NCBI GenBank assembly: GCA_947494145.1
Contig: CANLTZ010000001.1
Span: forward strand, 248,001-312,000
Reading direction: 5' to 3'
Length of the DNA: 64,000 nt
Origin: an uncultured Jannaschia sp.
GTDB lineage: Bacteria > Pseudomonadota > Alphaproteobacteria > Rhodobacterales > Rhodobacteraceae
A model generated the notes under the pieces. It was not told the DNA's origin, made no database searches, and saw nothing but the letters and a program-made list of their open reading frames with translations. The translations under genes and the position numbers were made by a program. Below are positions 36,506 through 45,337 of the stretch, piece after piece (within the stretch, counting starts at the first letter, position 1; every line of letters begins with the position of its first letter).

Positions 36506-37576
36506 TCAGAACCCGATCACCGCGTCGGCCAGCGCCATGAAGAGGGGGATCGACAGGATCGCCACCGGCGTGCCCAGCCCCGTGGAGGTGCCCACATAGG
36601 CCGAGGGGTTCGCCTTGGGCAGCGCGCCGCGCAGCGTGGGCGGGCCCGAGATGTCCGAACTGGACGCCGCCATCACCGCCAGCAACACCACGCCGCCTGC
36701 CGAAAAGCCCGTCATATGGTGGATGCCGACGCCCACGGCGAACCCGATCAGGCCATGCACGATGGGGGCGGCGATGCCGTAAAGGATATAGGCATGGGCG
36801 ACCTTGCGCAGCTCAGCCAGGCGGGACCAGGCCTCCATCCCCATGATCAGCATCAGGATCGACAGAAGACCCCGGAAAAGCGGCTCATAGAAGCTTTGAT
36901 AGACCGCATCGGGGCGCGCGAAAATGCCCAGGGCCAGGCCCAGGACCAAGGCGGAAATGGCGGGGCTGCGGAACGTGTCGACCAGGATTTCCTTCACGAG
37001 GCCGGTGTCGAAGCCGCCACCGGGCGCGCCGCCGCCCCCGCCGCCCATCGTCATGGTGCCGGCACCGGCCTGTGCGGGCACATTGGCGGTCTGGCGCTGT
37101 TCGCTCAGGCGGGCCAGGACGATGGCGGTGACCAGTGCTGCGATGTCCATAAAGGGATAAAGCGCCCCGATGAAACCTTCATAGGCGATCCCTTCGCCAT
37201 CCAGCATCACCATCCCAGCCGCCAGGGTCGAGGCGGAAACCGCGCCGAACAGGCCCGCAGTGGCCATGCCATCCATGGGCGACACGCCGCGCCAGCGCGC
37301 GATTGTGCGCATCCCCAAAAGTACGATGATCACGCCGATCGCAGCGGCGCCGAGTGCCGGAACGGCCAGTTCCACAAGGTTCGCCTCGCGCACCGAAATA
37401 CCCGCGCCAAGCCCCACCTTCAGAAGCAGCAGAAGGACGATGAACTTGTAGACGGGGGCGGGTACTTCAAGTTTTGAGCCCAAGGCCGCCAGAACCATGC
37501 CGCCCATCAGAAAGGCGAGGGTCGGTTTCTGGAACTGGGCCAGCATGGTGGAAAGGATGTCGACCAGCATGTCCAT
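36506..37576 (-). CDS. sbtA: Sodium-dependent bicarbonate transporter (SbtA family)
   Basis: 356 residues, about ten membrane segments in two halves. The first half contains FLMGGMVLAALGSKLEVP and LLLLLKVGLGAG; the second contains LSILMLIMGMEAW and the family signature AASSSDISGPPTLRGALPKA followed by YVGTSTGLGTPVAI. The central cytosolic loop is Gly-rich. Related proteins take up bicarbonate with sodium in cyanobacteria. It is divergent from a LysR-type gene whose intergenic region holds an ATAC-N11-GTAT box, so LysR control is likely. No SbtB-like PII gene is adjacent. Confidence 0.9.
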   Translation of the reverse strand: MDMLVDILSTMLAQFQKPTLAFLMGGMVLAALGSKLEVPAPVYKFIVLLLLLKVGLGAGISVREANLVELAVPALGAAAIGVIIVLLGMRTIARWRGVSPMDGMATAGLFGAVSASTLAAGMVMLDGEGIAYEGFIGALYPFMDIAALVTAIVLARLSEQRQTANVPAQAGAGTMTMGGGGGGAPGGGFDTGLVKEILVDTFRSPAISALVLGLALGIFARPDAVYQSFYEPLFRGLLSILMLIMGMEAWSRLAELRKVAHAYILYGIAAPIVHGLIGFAVGVGIHHMTGFSAGGVVLLAVMAASSSDISGPPTLRGALPKANPSAYVGTSTGLGTPVAILSIPLFMALADAVIGF

Positions 37577-37638
37577 GACGGTGTCTCCGCAAGAATGAGT
37601 GTTGGAGGGGATTTATGGCAAGACAATCATGAAGAAAA

Positions 37639-37657
37639 ATACTGGTTTCAGAAGTAT
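37639..37657. promoter_or_regulatory. LysR-type binding box in the sbtA/lysR gap
   Basis: ATAC (37639-37642), 11 bases, GTAT (37654-37657) is the classic T-N11-A dyad of LysR-type regulators. It lies 62 bp before the sbtA start and 20 bp before the regulator start, which fits both activation of sbtA and autoregulation. Confidence 0.65.
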
Positions 37658-37658
37658 T

Positions 37659-37677
37659 CGTTCTGTAAAAAAGAACG
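37659..37677. promoter_or_regulatory. Second inverted repeat abutting the lysR start codon
   Basis: CGTTCT, 7 bases, AGAACG forms a dyad ending at the base before the ATG at 37678. It overlaps the expected ribosome binding region, which shows no good Shine-Dalgarno. It could be an auxiliary operator or an RNA stem that limits translation of the regulator. Confidence 0.4.
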
Positions 37678-38541
37678 ATGGCCCAGCTTAACTTCCATCA
37701 CCTGCGGTACTTCCAGGCCGTCGCCCATGCGGAAAACCTGACCCGCGCGGCGGAGGCGCTGAACGTTTCGCAATCCGCGCTGTCGACGCAGATCCGCAAC
37801 TTGGAAGACCGCCTGGGCCATCCGCTGTTCCTGCGGGTGGGCCGTCGGTTGGAATTGACGGAGGTCGGGCGCATCGCGCTGGACCATGCGGATCGCATCT
37901 TTCAGGTCGGGGACGATCTGCTGGCCGTGCTGGACCAGGCGGGCACGTCGACCCCGCCCCTGCGGGTCGGGGCGATGTCGACCCTGTCGCGCAACTTCCA
38001 GCTTCGCTTTCTGACGCCCATTCTGGGCGGCGAGACCGAGATCATCCTACGCTCCGACAACGAGGCCGCGCTGCTTGATGGGTTGCGGGCGCTCGATCTC
38101 GACGTTGTCCTTACGTCCGAGCCGCCGCGCCGAACGGCCGGGTCGGATTTCGTGGCCCACCATCTGGCGACGGAGCCGGTGGCCATCCACGGCCCGGCCG
38201 GGTCCTTGGACCAGCCATCGCTCAAGGCGCTATTGTCGGAGGGGCGGTTTATCCTGCCGTCCGAAACCACGATCCGGGCGGCCTTCGTGGCCCTGGCGGA
38301 GCGGTTGGGCGTCAACCCTCACATCGTGGCGGATGTGGACGATATGGCCATGGTGCGCCTGCTGGTGCGCAACGGGGCAGGGCTTGCTGTGGCACCCGCA
38401 ATCGTCTTGGCCGATGAACTGGCCAGCGGTCGTCTGGCCACCGCACCCTTCGAGTTGGACATTTGGGAGCGGTTCTATGCCGTCACCGTGCGCCGGGGCT
38501 TTCCCCATCCGCTCTTGGCGGGGCTTCTGGGCGGATCCTAA
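37678..38541 (+). CDS. LysR-family transcriptional regulator
   Basis: 287 residues. The N-terminal winged helix-turn-helix is clear (FHHLRYFQAVAHAENLTRAAEALNVSQSALSTQIRNLEDRLG), followed by a linker helix and the periplasmic-binding-like effector domain (RVGAMSTLSRNFQLRFL and the region around NPHIVADVDDMAMVRLLV). The gene is divergent from sbtA, whose expression it probably controls in response to a metabolite of carbon supply. It ends overlapping the convergent peptidase gene by 4 bases. Confidence 0.9.
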   Translation: MAQLNFHHLRYFQAVAHAENLTRAAEALNVSQSALSTQIRNLEDRLGHPLFLRVGRRLELTEVGRIALDHADRIFQVGDDLLAVLDQAGTSTPPLRVGAMSTLSRNFQLRFLTPILGGETEIILRSDNEAALLDGLRALDLDVVLTSEPPRRTAGSDFVAHHLATEPVAIHGPAGSLDQPSLKALLSEGRFILPSETTIRAAFVALAERLGVNPHIVADVDDMAMVRLLVRNGAGLAVAPAIVLADELASGRLATAPFELDIWERFYAVTVRRGFPHPLLAGLLGGS

Positions 38542-39188
38542 AGGTCCCGCAAGGCGCGGCGCAGCAACTTGCGCGACCGCGTCGACAGGTGGGGCGCGGC
38601 GGCGTCTTCGCCAAGGTTCTGGCGCGACAGGAACAGGCCGAGCGCGTGGGCGCGGGTATCTTGCGAAAGATAGCCGCTCCACCCCGCGTCATCCGCCGAT
38701 TGCAGCTGGAAGATGCCAAAGCCGCAGATGATGCAGCCCAGATCGGTCGCCAATTCGTGGGTCGCCTCGCCGCCCGGCATCTCCGCCACGTGGGGGGCCA
38801 ATTTGGCGTGCATCACTTCGTGGGCCATGGTGTTAATGAATTGCAGGGGCCGCTCCATCTGCGCGGGGTCGTATCGGATGACGGCCTGTTGGCCATCATC
38901 TTGGAAAGTTCCCGCGACGCCGGCCAAGGCCTGATAGCTGTGCCGATGCTCAGCCGGCAGCATGTCGAGCGGGGCAAGCGCGATGTCGCGATGGACACCA
39001 AGATGCCCGCGGATGGCGTCCAGAATGGCCCGCGCCGTGGCTTCATCCCGCCCGCTTGGGACATCGAAGAAGTCTCGGGTCGGCAGGATCAGGGGGCGCG
39101 GGCCGGGAAACGCCGTGTCGAACCAGGCGAAGCAATCGGCAACCCAATCGCGCATGTCATCCGACACCATGGGTCGAGACCAGAACAC
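38538..39188 (-). CDS. Putative zinc metallopeptidase
   Basis: 216 residues from a GTG at 39188, chosen because GGAGG lies 8 bases before it; the ATG at 39170 is six codons further in and has no such site. The zinc-binding helix is MAHEVMHAKLAPH (HExxH), followed by GGEATHELATDLGC, where a Glu or Asp could be the third ligand. Upstream text shows PLDMLPAEHRHSYQALAG. There is no signal peptide. It resembles uncharacterised cytosolic metallopeptidases; the substrate is unknown. Confidence 0.72.
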   Translation of the reverse strand: MFWSRPMVSDDMRDWVADCFAWFDTAFPGPRPLILPTRDFFDVPSGRDEATARAILDAIRGHLGVHRDIALAPLDMLPAEHRHSYQALAGVAGTFQDDGQQAVIRYDPAQMERPLQFINTMAHEVMHAKLAPHVAEMPGGEATHELATDLGCIICGFGIFQLQSADDAGWSGYLSQDTRAHALGLFLSRQNLGEDAAAPHLSTRSRKLLRRALRDL

Positions 39189-39273
39189 CTTGCTAGCCTC
39201 CTTCTTTGTGGCCGCGCCGTCCGGGAAGCGTTGTAAGCACCCCACGGCTCGAACCGCCCGGCCGTGCCGATGA

Positions 39274-39879
39274 TCAGGCGATCTGTTCGATCCGGGACTT
39301 TTCGGCCAAGGGCCAGCGCGCGCGGATGCCTTCCACGGTTGAACGCATAGCCTCGAAATCCGGTCCGTAGAAGTAGAGGCCAGTTTCTCGGCTGCCATCC
39401 CAATGGCCCAGCAATTCACCCGCTTCTCCAACCCCGCCAAGGGCCGTATCGATTTCCTCGATCAGGTCGTTCACGTCGCTTTCGGCATAGACTTCGTCCG
39501 GCAGATCGGTGCCGTTGAGAAACAGCGCCAGGCCCTCAAGGGTCCCGAATGTGCAAAGGACATCGCCGCTTTCCGGGTCGATCAGGCTGGAGCCTTTGGG
39601 GACGCCGATTTCTTCCAGAAGTGCCACGAGGTGGTCATTTGTGGTGTCGTCAGCCAGCACGATCTCCAGATCGCAATATTCGATGCCATGGGGTTCGTCG
39701 GCCATTTGCGTGCCGCCGCCGGTGACCTCGCCTGCATTTTCAGCCCCAAGCCGTTCGGACAAGGGGTCTTCGAAAATCTCATACCGCGCGATGGGCTGCA
39801 CCTTCGCATTCAGTCGCGCAATAACCATGCGGCCGTCCACTGGGGTGGGTTTTTTGAACAAGGAGCTAAAGAACGACAT
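39274..39879 (-). CDS. Acidic protein of unknown function
   Basis: 201 residues, predominantly acidic. It begins MSFFSSLFKKPTPVDGRMVIARLNAKVQPI and ends in YGPDFEAMRSTVEGIRARWPLAEKSRIEQIA. No membrane segment, signal or catalytic motif is visible. The start at 39879 has GAGGACC upstream. It stands alone, 85 bp upstream of the peptidase gene on the same strand. I do not recognise the family. Confidence 0.65.
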   Translation of the reverse strand: MSFFSSLFKKPTPVDGRMVIARLNAKVQPIARYEIFEDPLSERLGAENAGEVTGGGTQMADEPHGIEYCDLEIVLADDTTNDHLVALLEEIGVPKGSSLIDPESGDVLCTFGTLEGLALFLNGTDLPDEVYAESDVNDLIEEIDTALGGVGEAGELLGHWDGSRETGLYFYGPDFEAMRSTVEGIRARWPLAEKSRIEQIA

Positions 39880-40045
39880 CGGGTCCTCACATTGGCAGGT
39901 CTGTTTGCGCCATTCCTTGCCCAGCGAAGACGGCGTCAATGTGGCGCGCCATCTCGCACCTTCCCATCTGTGTCGAAACCGCCTATGTGGCCGTTATCTG
40001 AGACGTGGCGCCCCGACCCCGGCGCCCGCATGAAGGACAGGGGTC

Positions 40046-40063
40046 GGCGGCAATGGGGCCGCC
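40046..40063 (+). promoter_or_regulatory. Hairpin in the pnp leader
   Basis: The arms GGCGGC (40046-40051) and GCCGCC (40058-40063) lie about 55 bp before the pnp start. The PNPase message in E. coli is cut by RNase III in a leader stem and then repressed by PNPase itself. A comparable leader stem here is possible but unproven. Confidence 0.3.
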
Positions 40064-40117
40064 ATACACATGGGAGACCCGGGATGGGCCTGGGTGTGCT
40101 CCCGAGACAGGATGACT

Positions 40118-42250
40118 ATGTTCAACATCGTTAAGAAAGAGATGGAGTGGGGCCATGACACCCTCACTCTGGAAACGGGCAAGATCGCCCGTCAGGCCGA
40201 TGGCTGCGTGATCGCCACCTATGGCGAAACCTCCGTCATGGCCGCCGTCACCTATGCCAAGGCGCCGAAGCCGGGCCAGGATTTCTTCCCACTAACCGTC
40301 CACTATAATGAGAAGTATTACGCCGCCGGCAAAGTGCCTGGCGGCTTTTTCAAGCGCGAAGCGCGCCCGACCGAGAAAGAGACGCTGACCTCGCGTCTGA
40401 TTGACCGGCCGATCCGCCCGCTGTTCGTCGATGGCTTCAAGAACGAAGTGCTGGTGATCTGCACCGTGCTTAGCCACGACCTGGAAAATGACCCCGACAT
40501 CGTCGCCATGATCGCCGCGTCTGCTGCGCTGACGATTTCCGGCGCGCCCTTCATGGGCCCGATTGCCGGGGCGCGCGTGGGCTTCGTGGAGGGCGACTAC
40601 ATCCTCAACCCGTCCGTGGACGACATGCAGGGGCTGAAGGACAACCCCGAGCAGCGTCTGGACCTGGTCGTCGCGGGCACCAAAGACGCCGTGATGATGG
40701 TCGAGTCAGAAGCCTATGAGCTGTCGGAAGCCGAGATGCTGGGCGCCGTGAAGTTCGGCCATGAGCAGATGCAGCCGGTGATAGACCTGATCATTTCGCT
40801 GGCCGAAGACGCCGCGAAAGAGCCGATGGACTTCCAGCCGCCGGATTACGCCGATCTGTTTGCTGCCGTGAAGGCGGCGGGCGAGCAGAAGATGCGCGAC
40901 GCCTACGCCATTCTCGACAAGCAGGAACGCACGGGCGCCGTTGCCGCCGCCAAAGACGCCATCAAGGCGGAGTTGAGCGAAGAGCAGTTGGAAGACCCGA
41001 ACCTGGGCACCGCGCTCAAGAAGCTGGAATCCAGCGTCCTGCGCGGCGATGTGGTCAAGAACAAGAAGCGCATCGACGGGCGTGGCCTGGACGAAGTCCG
41101 CGACATCGTGTCGGAAGTGGGCCTGCTGCCGCGCACCCACGGCTCGGCTTTGTTCACCCGCGGTGAGACGCAGGGCCTGGTTGTGACCACGCTGGGCACC
41201 GGCGACGATGAGCAGATCATCGACGCGCTGCATGGCAACTTCCGCTCCAACTTCCTGCTGCACTACAACTTCCCGCCCTATTCGGTCGGCGAGGTGGGTC
41301 GCTTCGGGCCTCCGGGCCGTCGCGAAATCGGCCACGGTAAGTTGGCTTGGCGGGCGTTGCAGGCGGTCCTGCCCTCGGCGACGGACTTCCCCTACACGAT
41401 CCGCCTGGTGTCCGAGATCACGGAATCCAACGGCTCCTCCTCCATGGCCACGGTCTGCGGATCGTCGCTTTCCATGATGGACGCTGCCGTGCCGCTGAAG
41501 GCCCCCGTGGCCGGTGTGGCCATGGGTCTGGTGTTGGAAGATGATGGCGAATACGCCGTCCTGACCGACATCCTGGGCGACGAAGATCACCTGGGCGACA
41601 TGGACTTCAAGGTGGCGGGCACTGAGGCGGGCATCACCTCCTTGCAGATGGACATCAAGGTCGCCGGCATCACGCCCGAGATCATGGAAACCGCCTTGGC
41701 CCAAGCCAAGCAGGGTCGCCAGCACATCCTGGACGAGATGGCCAAGGCCCTGACCGAAGGTCGGACTGAATTCTCGGCCCACGCCCCACGCATCGAGACG
41801 ATGAACATCCCCACCGACAAGATCCGGGAAGTCATCGGTTCGGGCGGCAAGGTCATCCGCGAGATCGTGGAAACCTCGGGCGCCAAGGTCGACATCCAGG
41901 ACGATGGCACCATCAAGATCGCGTCCGCCAACGGCGCGGCCATCGAAAAGGCCTATGAGATGATCAACTCGATCGTCGCCGAGCCGGAGGAAGGCAAGAT
42001 CTACAAGGGCAAGGTCGTGAAGATCGTCGATTTCGGCGCCTTCGTGAACTTCTTCGGCAAGCGCGACGGCCTGGTCCACGTGTCCCAGATCGAAAACCGT
42101 CGCCTGAACCATCCGTCGGATGTGCTCAAGGAAGGCCAGGAGGTCTGGGTCAAGCTGCTGGGCTTCGACGACCGCGGCAAGGTCCGGTTGGCCATGAAGA
42201 TGGTCGACCAGGAAACCGGCACCGAGATGGCCAAGGAAGACGCCGAATAA
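40118..42250 (+). CDS. pnp: Polyribonucleotide nucleotidyltransferase (PNPase)
   Basis: 710 residues. Phosphorolytic 3'-5' exoribonuclease of the RNA degradation machinery. Two RNase PH-like cores ([41 protein letters not shown]) flank an alpha-helical domain, followed by a KH domain ([20 protein letters not shown]) and an S1 domain ([20 protein letters not shown]). The ATG at 40118 ([11 protein letters not shown]) is preferred to the one two codons earlier. A terminator follows. Confidence 0.97.
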   Translation: MFNIVKKEMEWGHDTLTLETGKIARQADGCVIATYGETSVMAAVTYAKAPKPGQDFFPLTVHYNEKYYAAGKVPGGFFKREARPTEKETLTSRLIDRPIRPLFVDGFKNEVLVICTVLSHDLENDPDIVAMIAASAALTISGAPFMGPIAGARVGFVEGDYILNPSVDDMQGLKDNPEQRLDLVVAGTKDAVMMVESEAYELSEAEMLGAVKFGHEQMQPVIDLIISLAEDAAKEPMDFQPPDYADLFAAVKAAGEQKMRDAYAILDKQERTGAVAAAKDAIKAELSEEQLEDPNLGTALKKLESSVLRGDVVKNKKRIDGRGLDEVRDIVSEVGLLPRTHGSALFTRGETQGLVVTTLGTGDDEQIIDALHGNFRSNFLLHYNFPPYSVGEVGRFGPPGRREIGHGKLAWRALQAVLPSATDFPYTIRLVSEITESNGSSSMATVCGSSLSMMDAAVPLKAPVAGVAMGLVLEDDGEYAVLTDILGDEDHLGDMDFKVAGTEAGITSLQMDIKVAGITPEIMETALAQAKQGRQHILDEMAKALTEGRTEFSAHAPRIETMNIPTDKIREVIGSGGKVIREIVETSGAKVDIQDDGTIKIASANGAAIEKAYEMINSIVAEPEEGKIYKGKVVKIVDFGAFVNFFGKRDGLVHVSQIENRRLNHPSDVLKEGQEVWVKLLGFDDRGKVRLAMKMVDQETGTEMAKEDAE

Positions 42251-42271
42251 GGCGTCGACCCCGTCAGATCG

Positions 42272-42304
42272 AAGGCCCCGGCGGAAACGCTGGGGCCTTT
42301 TGTT
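42272..42304 (+). terminator. Rho-independent terminator of pnp
   Basis: The stem AAGGCCCC (42272-42279) / GGGGCCTT (42292-42299), extended by GGCG/CGCT around a GAAA loop, is followed by TTTTG. It lies 21 bp after the pnp stop. Confidence 0.88.
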
Positions 42305-42319
42305 CTCTGGATCTTGGTC

Positions 42320-42412
42320 AAAACGATTCGCAAACGGCGTTGTGATGCGCATCTTGCGCACAAAGCGTGTTGCGAATGAAAATCTCTAGAAAACGATTCT
42401 CAAACTTGTTTG
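42320..42412. promoter_or_regulatory. Direct repeats and dyad upstream of the Fic gene
   Basis: AAAACGATTCGCAAAC (42320-42335) recurs as AAAACGATTCTCAAAC (42390-42405), 15 of 16 bases matching. The second copy runs into a dyad CAAAC-TT-GTTTG (42401-42412), and GCGAAT in between is partly the reverse complement. This region is noticeably richer in A and T than its surroundings and probably contains the fic promoter and operator. Confidence 0.45.
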
Positions 42413-42442
42413 CGACGTCATTCCTTGACACAAGCTCATTTA

Positions 42443-43600
42443 ATGACTCGAAAAACCGAAGTTCTCGTTCACAACCAGATCTACGACGCTTCCGAAGCAG
42501 TATCGTATCATGCCGGTCGTTTTCCGCCCGGCGACTTGGATCTCTCTCAGATCATCGGCCCGCAGACCGACGCGGCCATCGCGCTGACGCGCTATGACAC
42601 GCTCCTCCAGACACTTCCCGACAGCGAGCTTCTGCTCGCGCCGCTGCGCGCGCGGGACGCCGTCGTGTCGTCGCGGATGGAGGGTACGATCTCGACGCTG
42701 GAGGAGGTCTTGCGCCTGGAAGCGGATGCCGACGACGCCGGAACCCCCGAGGATCGGCGTGACGAGACCATCGAGGTCGCCCTTTATGCCCGTGCGCTTC
42801 GCCAGGCGGAACGGCAAATGTCCGACGGCTATCCGATCTCGGCGCATCTGATCCGCAATGCGCATCGCACATTGCTGGGTTACGGACGGGGCGCGGACAA
42901 ACGGCCAGGCGAATTCAAGACCGAGCAAAACTACATCGGCGACCGCCGGCGTCGCCGCATCGACTTTATGCCCATCAGCCCAGACCAACTGGGGCCTGGA
43001 ATCGACGCCTTGGTCAACTTCATCCAGCGTGACGGCACCCTGCCGCTGCTGCGCACCGCCATCGCCCATGCCGAGTTCGAAGCCCTGCACCCGTTCGACG
43101 ACGGGAACGGCCGTCTGGGACGGATGCTCATCACCCTGATGCTCTGGAAGACGGGCGTCCTGAGCGCCCCGCATTTCTTCGTCAGCGACTACTTCGAACG
43201 CAACAAGGACCTCTATATCGACCGTCTGCGCGCCGTTTCGGCCGAGGATGACTGGACTGGCTGGTGCGCATTCTTCTTGACGGCCCTGACCGCCCAGGCC
43301 GAGTCGAATATCGACGTCGTCGGCCGCATCCGGGCCCATTACGACGAGATGCAGATCCGGTTCCGCGACGTGCTTGGGTCGAAATGGTCGACGGATGCGC
43401 TCATCTACATTTTCGCCAATCCGATCTTCCGCAACAATCGGTTCAAGCGAAATGCCGGCATCCCGGCCGGCACGGCCAACGGCTTCACCAAACGCTTGGT
43501 CGAGGCGGGCATCCTGTCGGTCCTGATCCCGCCGGCGGGGCGCGCGCCCGGGCTCTATGCCTTTCCATCGCTCCTCGACATCGTCCGAGACGACGGCTGA
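42443..43600 (+). CDS. Fic-family protein (class II, with N-terminal inhibitory motif)
   Basis: 385 residues. Residues 216-227 carry the intact Fic active-site motif HPFDDGNGRLGR, predicting AMP transfer from ATP to a target hydroxyl. An inhibitory (S/T)xxxE(G/N) motif, SSRMEG at residues 76-81, places it in the self-inhibited class II group with an N-terminal inhibitory helix. A winged-helix-like C-terminal region follows (GTANGFTKRLVEAGILSVL). No separate antitoxin gene is seen, consistent with in-cis inhibition. The upstream region is AT-richer and holds repeats that may be operators. Confidence 0.9.
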   Translation: MTRKTEVLVHNQIYDASEAVSYHAGRFPPGDLDLSQIIGPQTDAAIALTRYDTLLQTLPDSELLLAPLRARDAVVSSRMEGTISTLEEVLRLEADADDAGTPEDRRDETIEVALYARALRQAERQMSDGYPISAHLIRNAHRTLLGYGRGADKRPGEFKTEQNYIGDRRRRRIDFMPISPDQLGPGIDALVNFIQRDGTLPLLRTAIAHAEFEALHPFDDGNGRLGRMLITLMLWKTGVLSAPHFFVSDYFERNKDLYIDRLRAVSAEDDWTGWCAFFLTALTAQAESNIDVVGRIRAHYDEMQIRFRDVLGSKWSTDALIYIFANPIFRNNRFKRNAGIPAGTANGFTKRLVEAGILSVLIPPAGRAPGLYAFPSLLDIVRDDG

Positions 43601-43833
43601 GCTTTCGTTACCAAAGCGTCACCCAACCGTTACGCTGCCGTCGAGGTCCTGCGATATCGAACACCCATGCCGATCACCGTCGGCTCCAGGCTCCGCATTC
43701 CCATCCGGCCTGGACCGCGCCCAGAACTGTCCCCGCAGATGCCGGGCGCCCTGCGGTCTCGGTTGCCCGCCGGGACCCCTTTTTTCGTCCCGCATTCGTG
43801 ATACGAAGCTCCACATTCAAAAGGGGGCCAGCC

Positions 43834-44283
43834 ATGCATCTGAACGTCTATCTCGCCGGAGAAATCCATACCGATTGGCGCGACAGGATCACGTGCGGGG
43901 CCGAAGGTCTGGACGTGACATTCACGTCGCCTGTGACCGATCACGGCGCCAGCGACGATTGCGGTGTGGTCATCCTGGGGGCTGAGCCAAACAAGTTCTG
44001 GCACGATCGCAAGGGCGCCAGCATGAACGCAATCCGCACGCGCAAAGCCATCGAAGATGCGGACATCGTCGTCGTGCGGTTCGGCGACAAATACAAGCAA
44101 TGGAACGCAGCCTTCGATGCGGGCCAGGCGGCAGCCTTGGGGAAATCGCTGATCGTGCAGCACGGGCCCGACCATGCGCATGCGCTCAAGGAAGTGGATG
44201 CGGCGGCCCTCGCCGTTTGCGAAACGCCCGAGCAGGTCTTGCAGATTTTGCGGTATGTTTTGACAGAAAAGCTGCCGAATTAA
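43834..44283 (+). CDS. YtoQ family protein
   Basis: 149 residues. The family start LNVYLAGEIHTDWRDRI, the central TDHGASDDCGVVILG and EPNKFWHDRKGASMNAIRTR, and VVVRFGDKYKQWNAAFDAGQA are characteristic of YtoQ, which resembles nucleoside 2-deoxyribosyltransferase-like folds. Biochemical role unknown. The 233-bp gap upstream holds a small stem (CGGGAC / GTCCCG around 43771-43792) and no gene I can support. Confidence 0.85.
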   Translation: MHLNVYLAGEIHTDWRDRITCGAEGLDVTFTSPVTDHGASDDCGVVILGAEPNKFWHDRKGASMNAIRTRKAIEDADIVVVRFGDKYKQWNAAFDAGQAAALGKSLIVQHGPDHAHALKEVDAAALAVCETPEQVLQILRYVLTEKLPN

Positions 44284-44340
44284 TCAGTTGGCAAGTTTTT
44301 GTTAACGTTGCGTAAACGACTTGCGCGCAATGTTGACCCC

Positions 44341-44439
44341 ATGATGACTCGTTTTGAAATCGCCACCATGGCCACCGCTATCGCATTCTGTGTTACCTGC
44401 CTCGGTATGGCGGCCATCGCAGCCCTCGCTGTCGTTTAA
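44341..44439 (+). CDS. Possible 32-residue single-pass membrane microprotein
   Basis: An ATG ATG pair at 44341 opens a 32-residue frame ending in TAA: a short polar start (MMTRFEIATM), then one hydrophobic segment (FCVTCLGMAAIAALAVV) to the end. It fills most of the gap between the YtoQ gene and the convergent GST gene. No clear Shine-Dalgarno precedes it, but promoter-like AT-rich sequence does. Small single-span proteins like this are often missed; expression is unproven. Confidence 0.45.
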   Translation: MMTRFEIATMATAIAFCVTCLGMAAIAALAVV

Positions 44440-44482
44440 GGGGCAACGCGCAAGACCCGGCCAAGGTCCTGCGCGCGTCTCT

Positions 44483-45184
44483 TCAGCCTTCGCGCGGCGG
44501 AATGTTCTTTGCGCGGTCCACTGCGGGCCGGGCATAGAAGCGGTCGATATAGGCCTGCAAGTTCCCGAATTCGGACCAGCCGACAATGTCTTTGGCCTCA
44601 TAGAAATTGAGCGCATTGAGCCAGGGCGCAATGGCGATATCGGCCATGGAATAGCTGCCGGTGACCCAGTCGCGCCCGTCCAGCGCGCCGTTTAAAACAC
44701 CCAACAGGCGCTTTGCTTCGCCGACGTAACGCTCCCTCGGGCGGGGGTCGTCGATGTCCTTGCCGGCAAACTTCACGAAGAAGCCCAACTGGCCCAACAT
44801 CGGGCCCAGCCCGCCCATCTGCCACATCAGCCACTGGGTGATCTGGGCCTTCTCGGCAGCATCGCCGCCCAGAAGCGCGCCGGTCTTCTCGCCAAGATAA
44901 AGCAGGATCGCCCCACTTTCGAACACGCCGATGGGCTGCCCGCCTGGGCCATCGGGGTCGATGATGGCGGGGATCTTGTTGTTGGGGTTGAGCGACAGAA
45001 ATTCGGCGGATTTCACGTCGTCATCCGACAATGTCACGCGGTGGGCCTCATAGGGCAGGTCCAATTCTTCGAGCGCGATGGAGGCCTTTACCCCGTTCGG
45101 CGTCGGAAAGCTGAAAAGTTGCAGCTTCGTTGGGTCCTGGGGAACCCAGCGGGACGTGATGGGAAAGGCGGAAAGATCGGCCAT
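44483..45184 (-). CDS. Glutathione S-transferase family protein (YghU/Ure2-like)
   Basis: 233 residues starting at 45184 after AGGAGG. The thioredoxin-like N-terminal domain (KLQLFSFPTPNGVKASIALEEL, then EFLSLNPNNKIPAIIDPDG and FESGAILLYLGEKTG with the cis-Pro and ESxAI glutathione-binding motif) precedes the all-helical C-terminal domain (WLMWQMGGLGPMLGQLGFF, SMADIAIAPWLNAL). The TPNG segment is typical of the nu-class YghU/YfcG proteins, which can have disulfide reductase activity. Confidence 0.9.
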   Translation of the reverse strand: MADLSAFPITSRWVPQDPTKLQLFSFPTPNGVKASIALEELDLPYEAHRVTLSDDDVKSAEFLSLNPNNKIPAIIDPDGPGGQPIGVFESGAILLYLGEKTGALLGGDAAEKAQITQWLMWQMGGLGPMLGQLGFFVKFAGKDIDDPRPRERYVGEAKRLLGVLNGALDGRDWVTGSYSMADIAIAPWLNALNFYEAKDIVGWSEFGNLQAYIDRFYARPAVDRAKNIPPREG

Positions 45185-45337
45185 TGAAAGCCTCCTGAAA
45201 GATGGTGAGCAATTCGCAACATAAAGCGACGTTAGGGAAACAAAACAGTCGACCCAGTGCGCGAATCGCGACACCAATGTGCGCGCAGCCCGGGGATGAG
45301 GGGCGCATAAGACAGGAAATATCGGGAGAGAATGGAT

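Noticed and set aside
40706-42361. 551-codon open frame antisense to pnp
   Set aside because: It is His- and Gln-rich with no family motifs, and pnp on the other strand is complete. Long antisense frames are expected at this GC content.
43601-43833. Possible gene in the gap between the Fic and YtoQ genes
   Set aside because: Open frames here are extensions of neighbouring frames with no start context or protein-like composition; only a small stem at 43771-43792 is seen.
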